A stretch of 64,000 bases of DNA from RGIG529 sp963929765 (GTDB lineage: Bacteria > Bacillota > Clostridia > Oscillospirales > Oscillospiraceae), in contig CAWVKD010000056.1 of assembly GCA_963929765.1 (NCBI GenBank), forward strand, positions 12,099 to 76,098. The letters run 5' to 3'. How positions within the stretch are numbered: position 1 is the first letter of the stretch; every line of letters starts with the position of its first letter. This document shows positions 26,556 through 35,077 of this stretch, one piece after another. A model generated the notes under the pieces. The model saw nothing but the letters and a program-made list of their open reading frames with translations, did not search any database and had not been told where the DNA came from. A program made the position numbers and the translations under genes.

Positions 26556-27728
26556 ATGAAAAAAAGGATCGTCAATATAGGATTGGTATTTATGATGTGC
26601 TTATCTTTGCTCCAAATAACAGCATTTGGGGAAGATCAAATACCTACTTTTTCTGATGTCAGAGAAGGGGATTGGTTCGTTGAGGATGTGGCATATACTT
26701 ATCAAAATGGATTGATGAACGGCATTGGAAACAGCCTGTTTGCGCCCGATGCTTCTGCAACACGAGGAACTATTGTGACCATTTTATATCGGATGGAAAA
26801 AGAACCTGCTGCTGCGGGAAACCTTATCTTTGACGATGTGCAGGCAGGAGCTTATTATGTACAAGCAGTCAAATGGGCATCCAATAACGGCATTATGAAC
26901 GGTTATGGCAACGGGAAGTTTGGCCCAGATGATTTGGTGACGCGGGAACAATTAGCTGTAGTCTTATATCGTTATGCCCGGTATAAAGGATACGATACTA
27001 TGGCACGAGGAAATTTGTCTGAATTCGTGGATCAAAAAGAAATAAGCGATTATGCGGTAGATGCCATATCTTGGGCAAAAGCCGAAGGTCTGATCAATGG
27101 TACCTCCTCCTATACATTGTCTCCTCGGGGAAAAGCTGCACGAGCACAGGTTGCAGCCATGTTACACCGCTTTTGCGACACAATCGCAACATGGGTTCCA
27201 AATCCAAATCCACCAGCCTTTGTACCTGCACCTGCTGCATCTGCTATTTTTGAAGAATTGACTGGAAAAACATTTTATTTTACTTCTGGTGCAGGTGCTT
27301 GGCTCACAAGCCTTCATATCAGTGCGGATGGGAGTTTTACAGGTGAGTTCCATGACAGTGATATGGGCGATACTGGGCCTGGTTACCCTGGTGGAACGGT
27401 ATATCTTTGCCCATTTAGCGGAACATTCGGTTTTATTTCTAAAGTCAACGATTATGAATATGTTATGAAGCTAACATCTCTTCAAACAGATGAATCTCCA
27501 GGAATGATAATAGAAGACGGGGTCAGATACATCATACAGAAAGAACCATATGGCTTGAATGATGCAGATGAATTCCGAATCTACTTGCCTGGTAGATCCA
27601 CGAAAGATCTACCCAAGCCATTTTTGGAATGGGTTAGTATGCCTCATGCCTGGGGAAACCAAATCCCTGCTACACTGCCTTTTTGGGGATTATATAATGT
27701 AGGTGGAGAAATGGGATTCACCTCTTAA
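26556..27728 (+). CDS. Secreted protein with three SLH domains and an uncharacterised C-terminal module
   Basis: The 390-residue product begins with a signal peptide (MKKRIVNIGLVFMMCLSLLQ, cleavage predicted near AFGED). Three SLH repeats follow (about 31-90, 93-150 and 155-215), each starting FxDVxxxxWxxxAVxW-like (TFSDVREGDWF, IFDDVQAGAYY, EFVDQKEISDY). SLH domains bind pyruvylated secondary wall polymer. After a Pro-rich linker comes a module of about 160 residues with the motif DMGDTGPGYPGGTVYLCPFSG and the end YGLYNV-like WGLYNVGGEMGF; its function is unknown to me. The start at 26556 gives the better signal peptide, 12 bases from AGGAGG. Confidence 0.85.
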   Translation: MKKRIVNIGLVFMMCLSLLQITAFGEDQIPTFSDVREGDWFVEDVAYTYQNGLMNGIGNSLFAPDASATRGTIVTILYRMEKEPAAAGNLIFDDVQAGAYYVQAVKWASNNGIMNGYGNGKFGPDDLVTREQLAVVLYRYARYKGYDTMARGNLSEFVDQKEISDYAVDAISWAKAEGLINGTSSYTLSPRGKAARAQVAAMLHRFCDTIATWVPNPNPPAFVPAPAASAIFEELTGKTFYFTSGAGAWLTSLHISADGSFTGEFHDSDMGDTGPGYPGGTVYLCPFSGTFGFISKVNDYEYVMKLTSLQTDESPGMIIEDGVRYIIQKEPYGLNDADEFRIYLPGRSTKDLPKPFLEWVSMPHAWGNQIPATLPFWGLYNVGGEMGFTS

Positions 27729-27819
27729 AACTTATGTGTTGCATGCAATGGATAATTAGGTAAAAATGTGAAATAAAATAACACAAAAAACCTACATAGA
27801 AACAGAAGTATTTCGAAAA

Positions 27820-27853
27820 GGAGAGGGAGAGCATAAAATTTTCCCTCTCCATT
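27820..27853 (+). terminator. Probable terminator of the SLH gene
   Basis: A perfect 9-bp stem (27820-27828 with 27842-27850) is followed by a weak ATTTTAG tract, about 90 bases after the stop. Confidence 0.6.
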
Positions 27854-27874
27854 TTAGAAAAACAAGAAAAAAGG

Positions 27875-27903
27875 TTGACAAATCTGACTTTTTCCGCTAT
27901 GAT
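27875..27903 (+). promoter_or_regulatory. Promoter of tRNA-Val
   Basis: TTGACA (27875-27880) and TATGAT (27898-27903) are separated by 17 bases, 17 bases before the tRNA. Confidence 0.8.
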
Positions 27904-27920
27904 AAAGAACAGTCTTGTTA

Positions 27921-27996
27921 GGACGATTAGCTCAGCTGGTAGAGCATCCGCTTGACGTGCGGAGGGTCAGCGGTTCAAGTCCGTTATCGTCCACCA
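27921..27996 (+). tRNA. tRNA-Val (anticodon GAC)
   Basis: A full cloverleaf of 76 bases including an encoded CCA. The acceptor stem 27921-27927 pairs with 27986-27992. The anticodon loop TTGACGT is closed by TCCGC/GCGGA, and the T loop is TTCAAGT. Position 34-36 is GAC, reading Val codons GUC and GUU. It is a single-gene transcript. Confidence 0.95.
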
Positions 27997-28001
27997 AAAA
28001 G

Positions 28002-28032
28002 CCTCGGATGGCATTAAATCCGAGGTTTTTTT
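28002..28032 (+). terminator. Terminator of tRNA-Val
   Basis: A perfect 8-bp stem (28002-28009 with 28018-28025) is followed by seven T residues. Confidence 0.9.
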
Positions 28033-28132
28033 ATCCACAGATTTGTTTATTCACTTGTGAGTAACGGCAATATAAACTTACCCTTATAGGATATGGTGCC
28101 GAGAAGAAAGACAGAAAACTTTTTTCAATTGG

Positions 28133-28161
28133 TTGAAATTCTATTAAAAACAGTGTATACT
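28133..28161 (+). promoter_or_regulatory. Promoter of the small-protein operon
   Basis: TTGAAA (28133-28138) and TATACT (28156-28161) are separated by 17 bases, 47 bases before the first small gene. Confidence 0.65.
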
Positions 28162-28207
28162 ACAAAGTATAAAATAGAGATTTCAGATTTAGACAGGAGG
28201 CCAAACT

Positions 28208-28408
28208 ATGAAAGCGCTAAAAGTAATTTTGTCTTTGGCTGCAGTGACGTTGGCGATCGGTGCAATTGCCTGTGCGGTCACAGCGTATTGGGACAATCTA
28301 ACCGAGTTGTATGCCTGTGCGAAAGAAAAACTAGTGAAACGAGGAAACTCCTGTGGAGTCTGTGCAGATGATGACGATGGATTTTCTGACTTTGTAGATG
28401 TAGAATAA
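28208..28408 (+). CDS. Small single-pass membrane protein, acidic C-terminus
   Basis: I do not recognise a named family. The 66-residue protein has one hydrophobic helix (about residues 5-27, VILSLAAVTLAIGAIACAV), a short charged middle, a CxxC pair (SCGVCA, about residues 49-52) and a very acidic end DDDDGFSDFVDVE. ACAGGAGG precedes the ATG, and a near-consensus promoter lies upstream. It heads a possible three-gene unit with a zinc-ribbon protein and another membrane protein. Similar small proteins exist in related Clostridia, from memory only. Confidence 0.75.
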   Translation: MKALKVILSLAAVTLAIGAIACAVTAYWDNLTELYACAKEKLVKRGNSCGVCADDDDGFSDFVDVE

Positions 28409-28425
28409 GATTGCAATAACATGTG

Positions 28426-28465
28426 GACAAAGGCGTTCATTCTTTTAAGAATGGACGCCTTTGTC
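28426..28465 (+). other. Long intercistronic hairpin without a T-run
   Basis: A 19-bp stem (28426-28444 with 28447-28465) has one G-U pair and almost no loop. It ends three bases before the AAAGGAGG site of the next gene. It lacks a following T-run, so it is more likely an RNA processing or stability element, or a translation switch, than a terminator. Confidence 0.7.
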
Positions 28466-28482
28466 TCAAAGGAGGCGACGTT

Positions 28483-28695
28483 ATGGAACAAAAACAATAT
28501 GTTTGTCCCAAATGTGGATGTCAGAGTTTTATACATGACCAGTTTCAAGCCACTGGTGGAAACTTTGCAAAGATTTTCGATGTTCAAAATAAAAAGTTTA
28601 TTACGATTTCATGCGCAGCTTGTGGATATACGGAATTATACAAAGCCCAAACATCCAGCGGATGGAATGTATTGGACTTTTTAATTGGAGGTTAA
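28483..28695 (+). CDS. Zinc-ribbon nucleic-acid-binding-type protein
   Basis: A 70-residue protein starting MEQKQYVCPKCGCQSF. It has two metal knuckles, CPKCGC and CAACGYTELYK, separated by about 35 residues, and ends NVLDFLIGG. This resembles the small zinc-ribbon family often annotated as predicted nucleic-acid-binding. The ATG at 28483 is chosen because of AAAGGAGG at 28468-28475; 20 upstream in-frame codons are encoded within the hairpin and look non-coding. Function unknown. Confidence 0.82.
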   Translation: MEQKQYVCPKCGCQSFIHDQFQATGGNFAKIFDVQNKKFITISCAACGYTELYKAQTSSGWNVLDFLIGG

Positions 28696-28713
28696 TAGAG
28701 GGGGAAACAGAAC

Positions 28714-29085
28714 GTGGGGAAAGCCATCCTTCGAGTGGTTGGGCGCATTGTGGGGCTTTGTCTTATTCTAGTTGCTCTACTCTATGGACTTACCAAAGCA
28801 AATGAATTGCAAAATAGTGGTACAGTAAGAGCTTTGCTGACGGATGCATTGTGGCTATTTTTTGGTGTGTTACTTCCATTTATAACAGCGCGGCGACAGA
28901 TACGATTTACATTTTCTTTGGAAAGTCTTCTTTGCTGCATTCTTTGTATTGTATTGGTAATGCTACTTTCCCAATTTGCATGGCTTCTTCCAGAAATGAT
29001 TCGAAGTCAAAGCTCTCTGCTACGGAAATTGTTGTTGTTTGTAAGTGGCGTGTTTTTCAACCATACATGGTTTCATATTCGTTAA
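28714..29085 (+). CDS. Uncharacterised membrane protein
   Basis: A 123-residue protein with about three hydrophobic segments (residues 8-26, 43-58 and 70-93) and no recognisable domain. The start is GTG, preceded by GAGGGGG. It lies 18 bases after the zinc-ribbon gene and ends at a bidirectional terminator, so it is probably the last gene of the three-gene unit. Function unknown. Confidence 0.65.
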   Translation: MGKAILRVVGRIVGLCLILVALLYGLTKANELQNSGTVRALLTDALWLFFGVLLPFITARRQIRFTFSLESLLCCILCIVLVMLLSQFAWLLPEMIRSQSSLLRKLLLFVSGVFFNHTWFHIR

Positions 29086-29125
29086 AAAGAAGGTATCATC
29101 TCCATGGAGATGATACCTTCTTTTT
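29084..29125. terminator. Bidirectional terminator
   Basis: A perfect 20-bp stem (29084-29103 with 29106-29125) has A-runs and T-runs at its two ends. It serves the plus-strand small-protein unit and the minus-strand CDF gene. Confidence 0.92.
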
Positions 29126-29151
29126 AACTTTTTCTTTTAATTTGATAGATG

Positions 29152-30324
29152 TCAATCAGATAGAGTAGGAATCTGATCCACTTCGATTACTGCTTCATAA
29201 GAAGGATCCAATGCTTGAATCGCTTTTTGGATGGATGTGATAATTTGTTTGTCTGTTTGGTGAATGGAGAAAGGGACTGAAACTTCAAAAATCAACTTCG
29301 TATGGGAGGCGCCATGGGTCATTCGAAAATCGTGAATAGAGACAGCAGGATCAATGAGCTGAACAAGTGCAGAGATTTTTTTCTGCATATCGTTGGTTTC
29401 TTGATCATTGGTTACAATAGGGTCCATGTGAATGACAGCCTCACAGCCAAATTGCTTTTTTAGAGCTCGTTCTGCTTGATCAATACCCCCGTGGAGATCC
29501 ACAATATTTCCTTTGTCCGACACTTCGGCATGAAGAGATACCATTGTACGACCGGGACCGTAATCATGAACAACAATATCATGTACACCACAGATATCAG
29601 GCTGCTGCAATACAACATTCTCTATTTGACGAATCAATTCTGGATCAGGTGGCTGCCCTAACAATGGATTTAAAGTATCTTTTGCAGATGTAATCCCAGT
29701 ATATAAGATAAAGAGAGCGATGACGATGCCAAAATAGCCGTCCAAGTAGATATGGGTGAAGTGTTCCAATATAGAAGCAATGAGTACCGTACTAGTGGCT
29801 AAGGTGTCACTTAAACTGTCTTTAGAAACAGCCAAAAGGGCAGTAGAAGCAGCCTGTTTACCTAGAGCTCGGTTAAAAGCAAACATCCAGAGCTTAACAC
29901 AGATGGAGACTGCTAAGATGATAGTGGAAATCAGACTAAATTCAGGAAGAGTAGGAGAAAGTACTTTTTCAATAGAAGTTTTCATCAACTCTATGCCCAT
30001 GAGTAGAATGGCTAGAGAGACAAAAAGTCCCGATAAATACTCAATGCGTCCATGACCAAATGGATGTGATGCATCTGGCTTTTGCCCTGCCATGCGGAAT
30101 CCAATAAATGTGACAACAGAGGAACCAGCATCGGATAAGTTATTGAAAGCGTCAGCGGTAATAGAAACAGAGCCTGTTAGACTCCCAGCTAAACATTTTC
30201 CACCAAAGAGTAGTAAATTCAAAATTATACCCATCACGCCGCTAACTAATCCAAGGCGCTGACGTGCCTTGGGGCTTTTGTCTGATGCATGAGGGAAAAG
30301 ACGATTCACAAGTTTTGTGATCAT
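29152..30324 (-). CDS. Cation diffusion facilitator family transporter
   Basis: A proton-coupled exporter of divalent metals such as Zn, Co, Fe or Mn. The core has six membrane helices with the metal-site motifs DAFNNLSDAGSS (helix II) and HPFGHGRIEY, plus a second DxxxD pair in SKDSLSDTLAT (helix V). The cytoplasmic C-terminal domain is long for the family and seems to hold extra regulatory sequence. The start at 30324 (MITKLVNRLFPHASDK) follows GAGG and gives 390 residues. The frame is open 38 codons further upstream. Confidence 0.9.
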   Translation of the reverse strand: MITKLVNRLFPHASDKSPKARQRLGLVSGVMGIILNLLLFGGKCLAGSLTGSVSITADAFNNLSDAGSSVVTFIGFRMAGQKPDASHPFGHGRIEYLSGLFVSLAILLMGIELMKTSIEKVLSPTLPEFSLISTIILAVSICVKLWMFAFNRALGKQAASTALLAVSKDSLSDTLATSTVLIASILEHFTHIYLDGYFGIVIALFILYTGITSAKDTLNPLLGQPPDPELIRQIENVVLQQPDICGVHDIVVHDYGPGRTMVSLHAEVSDKGNIVDLHGGIDQAERALKKQFGCEAVIHMDPIVTNDQETNDMQKKISALVQLIDPAVSIHDFRMTHGASHTKLIFEVSVPFSIHQTDKQIITSIQKAIQALDPSYEAVIEVDQIPTLSD

Positions 30325-30628
30325 AATAGCCTCATAACCTCGCAATACGTATAAATTCAGATGTTGCTTGTTGTGACGTACCAATATGCAAATACCAACG
30401 TTAGTGATTATGCCCATAGTTGGAAAATCTAGGTTCAAAATGATTTTTCATGGTTTTCTTCCGGCGATTTTCCAAATAAATTTAATAATTAGGACATTAT
30501 TGTAACATGTTTTCTTTCCTCTGTAAACGAACCTGCAAATGAAATAGGGATAAAATAAAAATTTAAGGATGGTATCAAGCTGTGTTTTATGGTACAATAT
30601 CGTTTAATTGACAAGAGGTGGATGGTGT
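30325..30628. other. Divergent intergenic region, CDF and adenosyltransferase
   Basis: Holds the CDF leader and promoter on the minus strand. On the plus strand a probable extended -10 promoter TGGTACAAT (TACAAT at 30593-30598) lies 31 bases before the adenosyltransferase start. No other structure seen. Confidence 0.5.
30499..30527 (-). promoter_or_regulatory. Promoter of the CDF transporter gene
   Basis: On the minus strand TTTACA (30522-30527) and TACAAT (30499-30504) are separated by 17 bases. The leader is about 168 bases, long enough for a cis-regulatory RNA, but I could not match it to a known metal riboswitch. Confidence 0.7.
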
Positions 30629-31156
30629 ATGGAGCAAGGGTTGGTCCATTTATACTGGGGTGATGGTAAAGGAAAGACGACTTGTGCCATCGGACTTGGG
30701 CTTCGCGTGATTGGATGTGGTGGAACTGTCCTACTGACCCAATTTCTAAAGAGCAATGGAAGTAGCGAACGGAAAGCGATTGCCAGCATCCGTGGCTTTG
30801 ATTGTATTGAAGGACCAGAACGGATTTCTTTTTCTTTTCAGATGCATGAAAAAGAGCGGGAACAGGCAAGAAAATGTTGTGTCCAAATGTTTTCTCAGGC
30901 CGTTCGACGCTCTAAGGAAAAAAATTATCGTCTTCTCATTTTAGATGAATTGTGTGAGGCAATTTCAGAAGGATTTTTAAAGGAAGAGAGGGTGCTTCAT
31001 TTTTTAGAGCAAAAACCCAAAGAATTGGAAGTGGTAATTACAGGACATCAGCCATCTGAAAATATTATGAATCGAGCAGAATATATTACTCATTTCCAAA
31101 ATCAAAAACATCCGTACCAAAGAGGAATTTGTGCCCGACTTGGAATTGAATATTAA
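30629..31156 (+). CDS. cobO: Cob(I)alamin adenosyltransferase, CobA/CobO type
   Basis: Transfers the 5'-deoxyadenosyl group from ATP to the corrinoid cobalt. The P-loop GDGKGKTTCAIGLGLR lies near the N-terminus and the family segments LLTQFLK, LLILDELCEAI and VVITGHQPS follow. The ATG at 30629 (MEQGLVHLYWGDGKGK) is chosen as the family start. At 175 residues it is normal length. No corrinoid biosynthesis genes are in the window, so it may serve salvage of imported B12. Confidence 0.9.
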   Translation: MEQGLVHLYWGDGKGKTTCAIGLGLRVIGCGGTVLLTQFLKSNGSSERKAIASIRGFDCIEGPERISFSFQMHEKEREQARKCCVQMFSQAVRRSKEKNYRLLILDELCEAISEGFLKEERVLHFLEQKPKELEVVITGHQPSENIMNRAEYITHFQNQKHPYQRGICARLGIEY

Positions 31157-31172
31157 TCAATGGGAGGAAAAC

Positions 31173-32162
31173 ATGGAACATTGGATGGAAGTTGCCATTG
31201 ACACGAAGCCGGGAGGAATAGATCTGGTTTGTAGCGTGTTAACAGCACAGGATCTATCTGGATTTGTGATTGAAGATGAAACAGATTTTCTCACATTTTT
31301 GGAAGAAAATAAAGCCACTTGGGACTATATAGATGAAGATTTGATGGCACAAAAAAGAGGAATCAGTCGCATTATACTCTATTTGCCAGAAGACGAAACA
31401 GGATGGGAAATGCTTAAAACAGTACGTCAAACAATGGCACATCTGGCCAAGGAAACCCCGGAGTCGGTTTGTGGTACGTTGCAGATTACGCTCAAAAATG
31501 TGAAAAATGAAGATTGGGAAAACAACTGGAAAGCATATTATAAACCGATTTCTGTCGGGAGACGTTTTTATATTGTACCAGAATGGGAGCGGGATACTCC
31601 AATACCGGAGAATAGAGTGCCTATTTATTTAAATCCTGGTCTGATCTTCGGCACTGGTAGTCATGCTTCCACCAGGCTTTGCTTGGAAGCCGCGGAATCT
31701 ATTTTGCATCCAGGCGATCAAGTATTAGATCTTGGCAGCGGAAGTGGAATATTATCAATTGCAGCTCTAAAATTAGGAGCAAAAGCCGCGGTAGCGTGCG
31801 ACATTGATCCAAAAGCGGAAAAAGTTGCAAGAGAAAATGCAAGGCGCAACGACATTGAAGAGGAACGATATCAAGTGGAAACGGGAAATCTTTTGAAAGA
31901 TATCTCTCTAGGTGGGAGAGTGTCTCCCAAAACGTATCAAGTGATTTTTTCTAATATTGTAGCAGATGTCATCATTGCACTTGCACCCCAAATTGCTGAT
32001 TTTTTGGTGCCAAGAGGGGTATGGATTGGTTCTGGTATTATTGACAGTAGAAAAAAAGATGTGGAAGAAGCACTTTTAAAAAATAAATTTATCCTTTTAC
32101 AAGAGTGGGAGCAAGACGGCTGGATCTGTTTTGCTGCCGTTCAAAAGGAGGATAATGGATGA
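31173..32162 (+). CDS. prmA: Ribosomal protein L11 methyltransferase
   Basis: An SAM-dependent enzyme that trimethylates L11. The 329-residue product has the N-terminal substrate-recognition domain, the SAM motif VLDLGSGSGILSIAALKLGA, acidic motif II ACDIDPKA, and the family segment GTGSHASTRLCLEA. The common NPPY-like catalytic motif is represented by SNIVADVI, as in PrmA. The start at 31173 follows GGGAGG. The 5' end lies just past the cobO stop. Confidence 0.93.
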   Translation: MEHWMEVAIDTKPGGIDLVCSVLTAQDLSGFVIEDETDFLTFLEENKATWDYIDEDLMAQKRGISRIILYLPEDETGWEMLKTVRQTMAHLAKETPESVCGTLQITLKNVKNEDWENNWKAYYKPISVGRRFYIVPEWERDTPIPENRVPIYLNPGLIFGTGSHASTRLCLEAAESILHPGDQVLDLGSGSGILSIAALKLGAKAAVACDIDPKAEKVARENARRNDIEEERYQVETGNLLKDISLGGRVSPKTYQVIFSNIVADVIIALAPQIADFLVPRGVWIGSGIIDSRKKDVEEALLKNKFILLQEWEQDGWICFAAVQKEDNG

Positions 32163-32737
32163 ATTCTTGTGGCTTTTTTGCCTATCTTTCTAGAATGCGA
32201 TATATCGGTCGATGGGGATTGATGCGCAATACCTTTGAGGAAAACGTTCAGGAGCATTCTCATATGGTAGCGGTTTTAGCCCATGCTTTAGCTGTGATCC
32301 GGCGGGATATTATTGGACAGGACATTGACCCAGGAATGGTGGCTGCTGTTGCTCTTTACCATGATGCGCCGGAAATTTTGACGGGAGACCTCCCAACTCC
32401 TGTGAAATACTACAATCCAGCAATTCAAAAGGCATATCAAGAGATTGAAGAAGTATCTGCCAAAAAGTTACTTTCCATGCTTCCTGCTGTGTTACAATCT
32501 TCATATGAACCCTTGCTTTTACCTGAAGATCCGGATGTTTTGCTATTGGTAAAAGCTGCTGACAAACTGTCGGCTTATGTCAAATGTGTAGAAGAGCTCA
32601 AAGGGGGAAATTTGGAATTCAAACAAGCAGCAGAGCAGATTTTAGAAACGCTGAAGGAATATGAACTTCCTGAACTTTCTTATTTTATGAAAGAATGTCT
32701 GCCTGCGTTCTCCCTTACGCTGGATGAACTAGGTTGA
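32159..32737 (+). CDS. yfbR: HD-domain 5'-deoxynucleotidase (YfbR-like)
   Basis: Predicted to dephosphorylate deoxyribonucleoside 5'-monophosphates. The metal-binding HD set is present: QEHSHMVAV, then ALYHDAPEILTGDLPTPVKY with the conserved HD pair, then KAADKLSAYVKC with a late Asp. Length (192) and the GDLPTPVKY segment match YfbR closely. The start overlaps the prmA stop (ATGA). Confidence 0.88.
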   Translation: MNSCGFFAYLSRMRYIGRWGLMRNTFEENVQEHSHMVAVLAHALAVIRRDIIGQDIDPGMVAAVALYHDAPEILTGDLPTPVKYYNPAIQKAYQEIEEVSAKKLLSMLPAVLQSSYEPLLLPEDPDVLLLVKAADKLSAYVKCVEELKGGNLEFKQAAEQILETLKEYELPELSYFMKECLPAFSLTLDELG

Positions 32738-32795
32738 AGTCATAAAGTGAAAAGGCAAACGATTCAAAGGAATGGAAAAGAAAGAGAGGAATAGG

Positions 32796-33065
32796 ATGCG
32801 TGCAATTATTACGGTGATTGGAAATGATCAGAAGGGCATCATTGCAAAGGTGTGCACTTGCTTGTATGAAAGGGATGTCAATGTTTTGGACATTACCCAA
32901 ACACTACTTCAAGAATATTTTACTATGGTAATGTTGGTAGATATTACAGATTGTATCTGTTCATTTGAATCCCTTCAAGAAGCGCTTCATCAGGTGGGAA
33001 CACAAATGGAGTTGTCTATTCGCATTCAAAGTGAAGAAATTTTCAACGCAATGCATCGTGTGTAG
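32796..33065 (+). CDS. ACT-domain regulatory protein (UPF0237/GcvR-like)
   Basis: An 89-residue single ACT domain, starting MRAIITVIGNDQKGIIAKV. ACT domains bind small ligands, often amino acids. This family is nearly always followed by a UPF0210 gene, as here, 14 bases downstream. The ATG at 32796 is chosen because AGAGAGG lies before it; the eight upstream codons are atypical. The ligand is unknown. Confidence 0.9.
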   Translation: MRAIITVIGNDQKGIIAKVCTCLYERDVNVLDITQTLLQEYFTMVMLVDITDCICSFESLQEALHQVGTQMELSIRIQSEEIFNAMHRV

Positions 33066-33079
33066 GGAGGCGGGGTTTT

Positions 33080-34438
33080 ATGCTCAATCAACGAGATATT
33101 CTACAGACTATCCGTATGATCGATCAGCAGCATCTGGATATCCGTACCATTACCATGGGAATTTCCCTCCGGGACTGTGCTCATCCGGACCCAGAAATAT
33201 GCTGTGAAAAAATATATCAAAAGATCACGAAACATGCCAAAGATTTGGTATCTACTGGAGAAGCAATCGAACGAGAATTGGGGATTCCTATCGTAAATAA
33301 ACGTATTTCTGTAACACCCATTGCCATAGTAGCAGAAAGCTGTGAAACAGAAGACTATGTTCCTTTTGCAAAAGCATTGGATAGAGCGGCAAAAGCATGT
33401 GGTGTGAATTTTATTGGTGGGTTTTCTGCATTGGTACACAAAGGATTTACCCTGGGCGACAGGCGCTTAATCGATGCGATTCCAGAAGCCCTGTCACAAA
33501 CAGAGCGCGTTTGCGCTTCAGTAAATGTAGCGACGACCAAGGCCGGTATTAATATGGATGCTGTAGGGTTGATGGGTCATATTATCAAAGAGACAGCAGC
33601 CCGAACAGCTGATCAGGGAGGGCTAGGTTGCGCCAAATTGGTGGTTTTTGCCAACGCAGTCGAAGACAATCCCTTTATGGCAGGAGCATTTCACGGTGTA
33701 GGCGAGCCAGAGTGTGTAATCAACGTAGGGGTATCTGGACCGGGAGTGGTCCATCACGCTTTGAAAAAAGCAAAGGGTGAGCCTTTTGATGTGGTAGCAG
33801 AGACGATCAAGAAAACGGCATTTCAAATTACCCGAATGGGCCAGTTGGTAGCACGGGAAGCCAGTGCCCGATTGGGAGTACCCTTTGGTGTTGTGGATCT
33901 GTCTTTAGCACCAACTCCTGCAGTTGGTGACAGTGTGGCTCGAATTTTAGAAGAGATGGGACTGGAGACTTGTGGTACTCATGGTACCACAGCAGCATTA
34001 GCGTTGCTTAATGACGCAGTGAAAAAGGGTGGCGTGATGGCTTCTGGTCATGTAGGGGGCCTTTCTGGCGCTTTTATCCCAGTATCGGAAGATGAAGGAA
34101 TGATTGCAGCAGCAGAACAAGGTGCTTTGTCATTGGAAAAGCTAGAGGCCATGACTTGTGTTTGTTCAGTCGGACTGGATATGATTGCGATTCCGGGAGA
34201 TACATCACCAGAAACCATTTCTGCCATTATTGCAGATGAGTCGGCTATTGGCGTGGTGAACCAAAAGACAACGGCAGTACGCCTCATCCCTGCACCAGGC
34301 AAGACCGTAGGAGACCGAGTAGAATTTGGCGGACTTCTAGGCAGCGCACCGGTGATGGAGGTTCATAAGCCGTCTAGCAAAGTATTCATCCAAAGAGGTG
34401 GTCGGATTCCTGCACCGCTTCACAGCTTGCGCAATTGA
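33080..34438 (+). CDS. UPF0210/DUF711 (PFL-family) protein
   Basis: A 452-residue protein of the DUF711 family, recognisable from the opening DILQTIRMIDQQHLDIRTIT and the Gly/Ala-rich core. It is a soluble protein of unknown biochemical activity, structurally related in the literature to pyruvate-formate-lyase-like folds but without a seen Gly-radical motif. It forms the conserved pair with the upstream ACT protein, so the two may make a ligand-regulated complex. It ends at a shared terminator. Confidence 0.9.
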   Translation: MLNQRDILQTIRMIDQQHLDIRTITMGISLRDCAHPDPEICCEKIYQKITKHAKDLVSTGEAIERELGIPIVNKRISVTPIAIVAESCETEDYVPFAKALDRAAKACGVNFIGGFSALVHKGFTLGDRRLIDAIPEALSQTERVCASVNVATTKAGINMDAVGLMGHIIKETAARTADQGGLGCAKLVVFANAVEDNPFMAGAFHGVGEPECVINVGVSGPGVVHHALKKAKGEPFDVVAETIKKTAFQITRMGQLVAREASARLGVPFGVVDLSLAPTPAVGDSVARILEEMGLETCGTHGTTAALALLNDAVKKGGVMASGHVGGLSGAFIPVSEDEGMIAAAEQGALSLEKLEAMTCVCSVGLDMIAIPGDTSPETISAIIADESAIGVVNQKTTAVRLIPAPGKTVGDRVEFGGLLGSAPVMEVHKPSSKVFIQRGGRIPAPLHSLRN

Positions 34439-34448
34439 ATTAATTAAA

Positions 34449-34490
34449 GAAAAAGAGAGTTGTTGCTTCTTTGCAACAGCTCTCTTTTTA
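34449..34490. terminator. Bidirectional terminator
   Basis: A 12-bp stem (about 34455-34466 with 34473-34484) has one G-U pair, A-runs to the left and T-runs to the right. It serves the UPF0210 gene and the minus-strand nitroreductase. Confidence 0.88.
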
Positions 34491-34513
34491 CATAACTTAT
34501 AATCAGATAGTTA

Positions 34514-35077
34514 TTATTTGTGGAAAACAACAGGTGGATTACGTTTCGGCGGAGTGAGTGTTCCATTCATATACCCACAACTCAAAGTAGAGACCAGTTC
34601 AAACTGCTCGGGAACATGATATTTTTTCTTAAATTCTGGGGTATTGCAGTATTGTTCACAATAACCAATCCAACAGGTTCCGATGCCCATCTCATGTGCA
34701 GCCAGCATAATATTACAAGCTGCTAGGGAACAGTCGTATACATACCAATGAGAGTCGGAATTTCCATAAATGAGAATCAATGTAGTGGCATGATTAAGAA
34801 CATGGTATGATTCATTTTTCAGTGCAGATTCATAGGAGGCAAAATGAGGGAATTCTGCCAAATGTTCTAAAAGGTATGATTTGACTTCCTGTGCCAATGT
34901 GTCAATCTCGTTTTGGTCTTGAATTACCACAAAGCCCCAGGGCTGCAGATTGGACCCCGTGGAAGCCTTTGTTCCCAAAGTGAGAAGTTCTTCTATGGTT
35001 TCGTAGGGAATCTGCTTTCCGGTGAATGACCGGACACTTCGTTTATTGTTGATGCATTCAATAACGTTATTACTCAT
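34514..35077 (-). CDS. Nitroreductase family protein
   Basis: An FMN-dependent NAD(P)H oxidoreductase of 187 residues. The N-terminal NKRSVRSFTGKQIP and the SNLQPWGFVVI segment carry the flavin-binding residues, and GIGTCWIGYCE is the typical C-terminal half motif. Substrates in this family range from nitroaromatics to quinones; none can be named here. The start at 35077 follows GGAAAGGA. The frame runs 39 codons further upstream, but that part is unlike the family. Confidence 0.87.
   Translation of the reverse strand: MSNNVIECINNKRSVRSFTGKQIPYETIEELLTLGTKASTGSNLQPWGFVVIQDQNEIDTLAQEVKSYLLEHLAEFPHFASYESALKNESYHVLNHATTLILIYGNSDSHWYVYDCSLAACNIMLAAHEMGIGTCWIGYCEQYCNTPEFKKKYHVPEQFELVSTLSCGYMNGTLTPPKRNPPVVFHK

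Noticed and set aside
30325..30495. NiCo or other metal riboswitch in the CDF leader
   Set aside because: The leader is long enough, but I could not find the conserved core or convincing stems.
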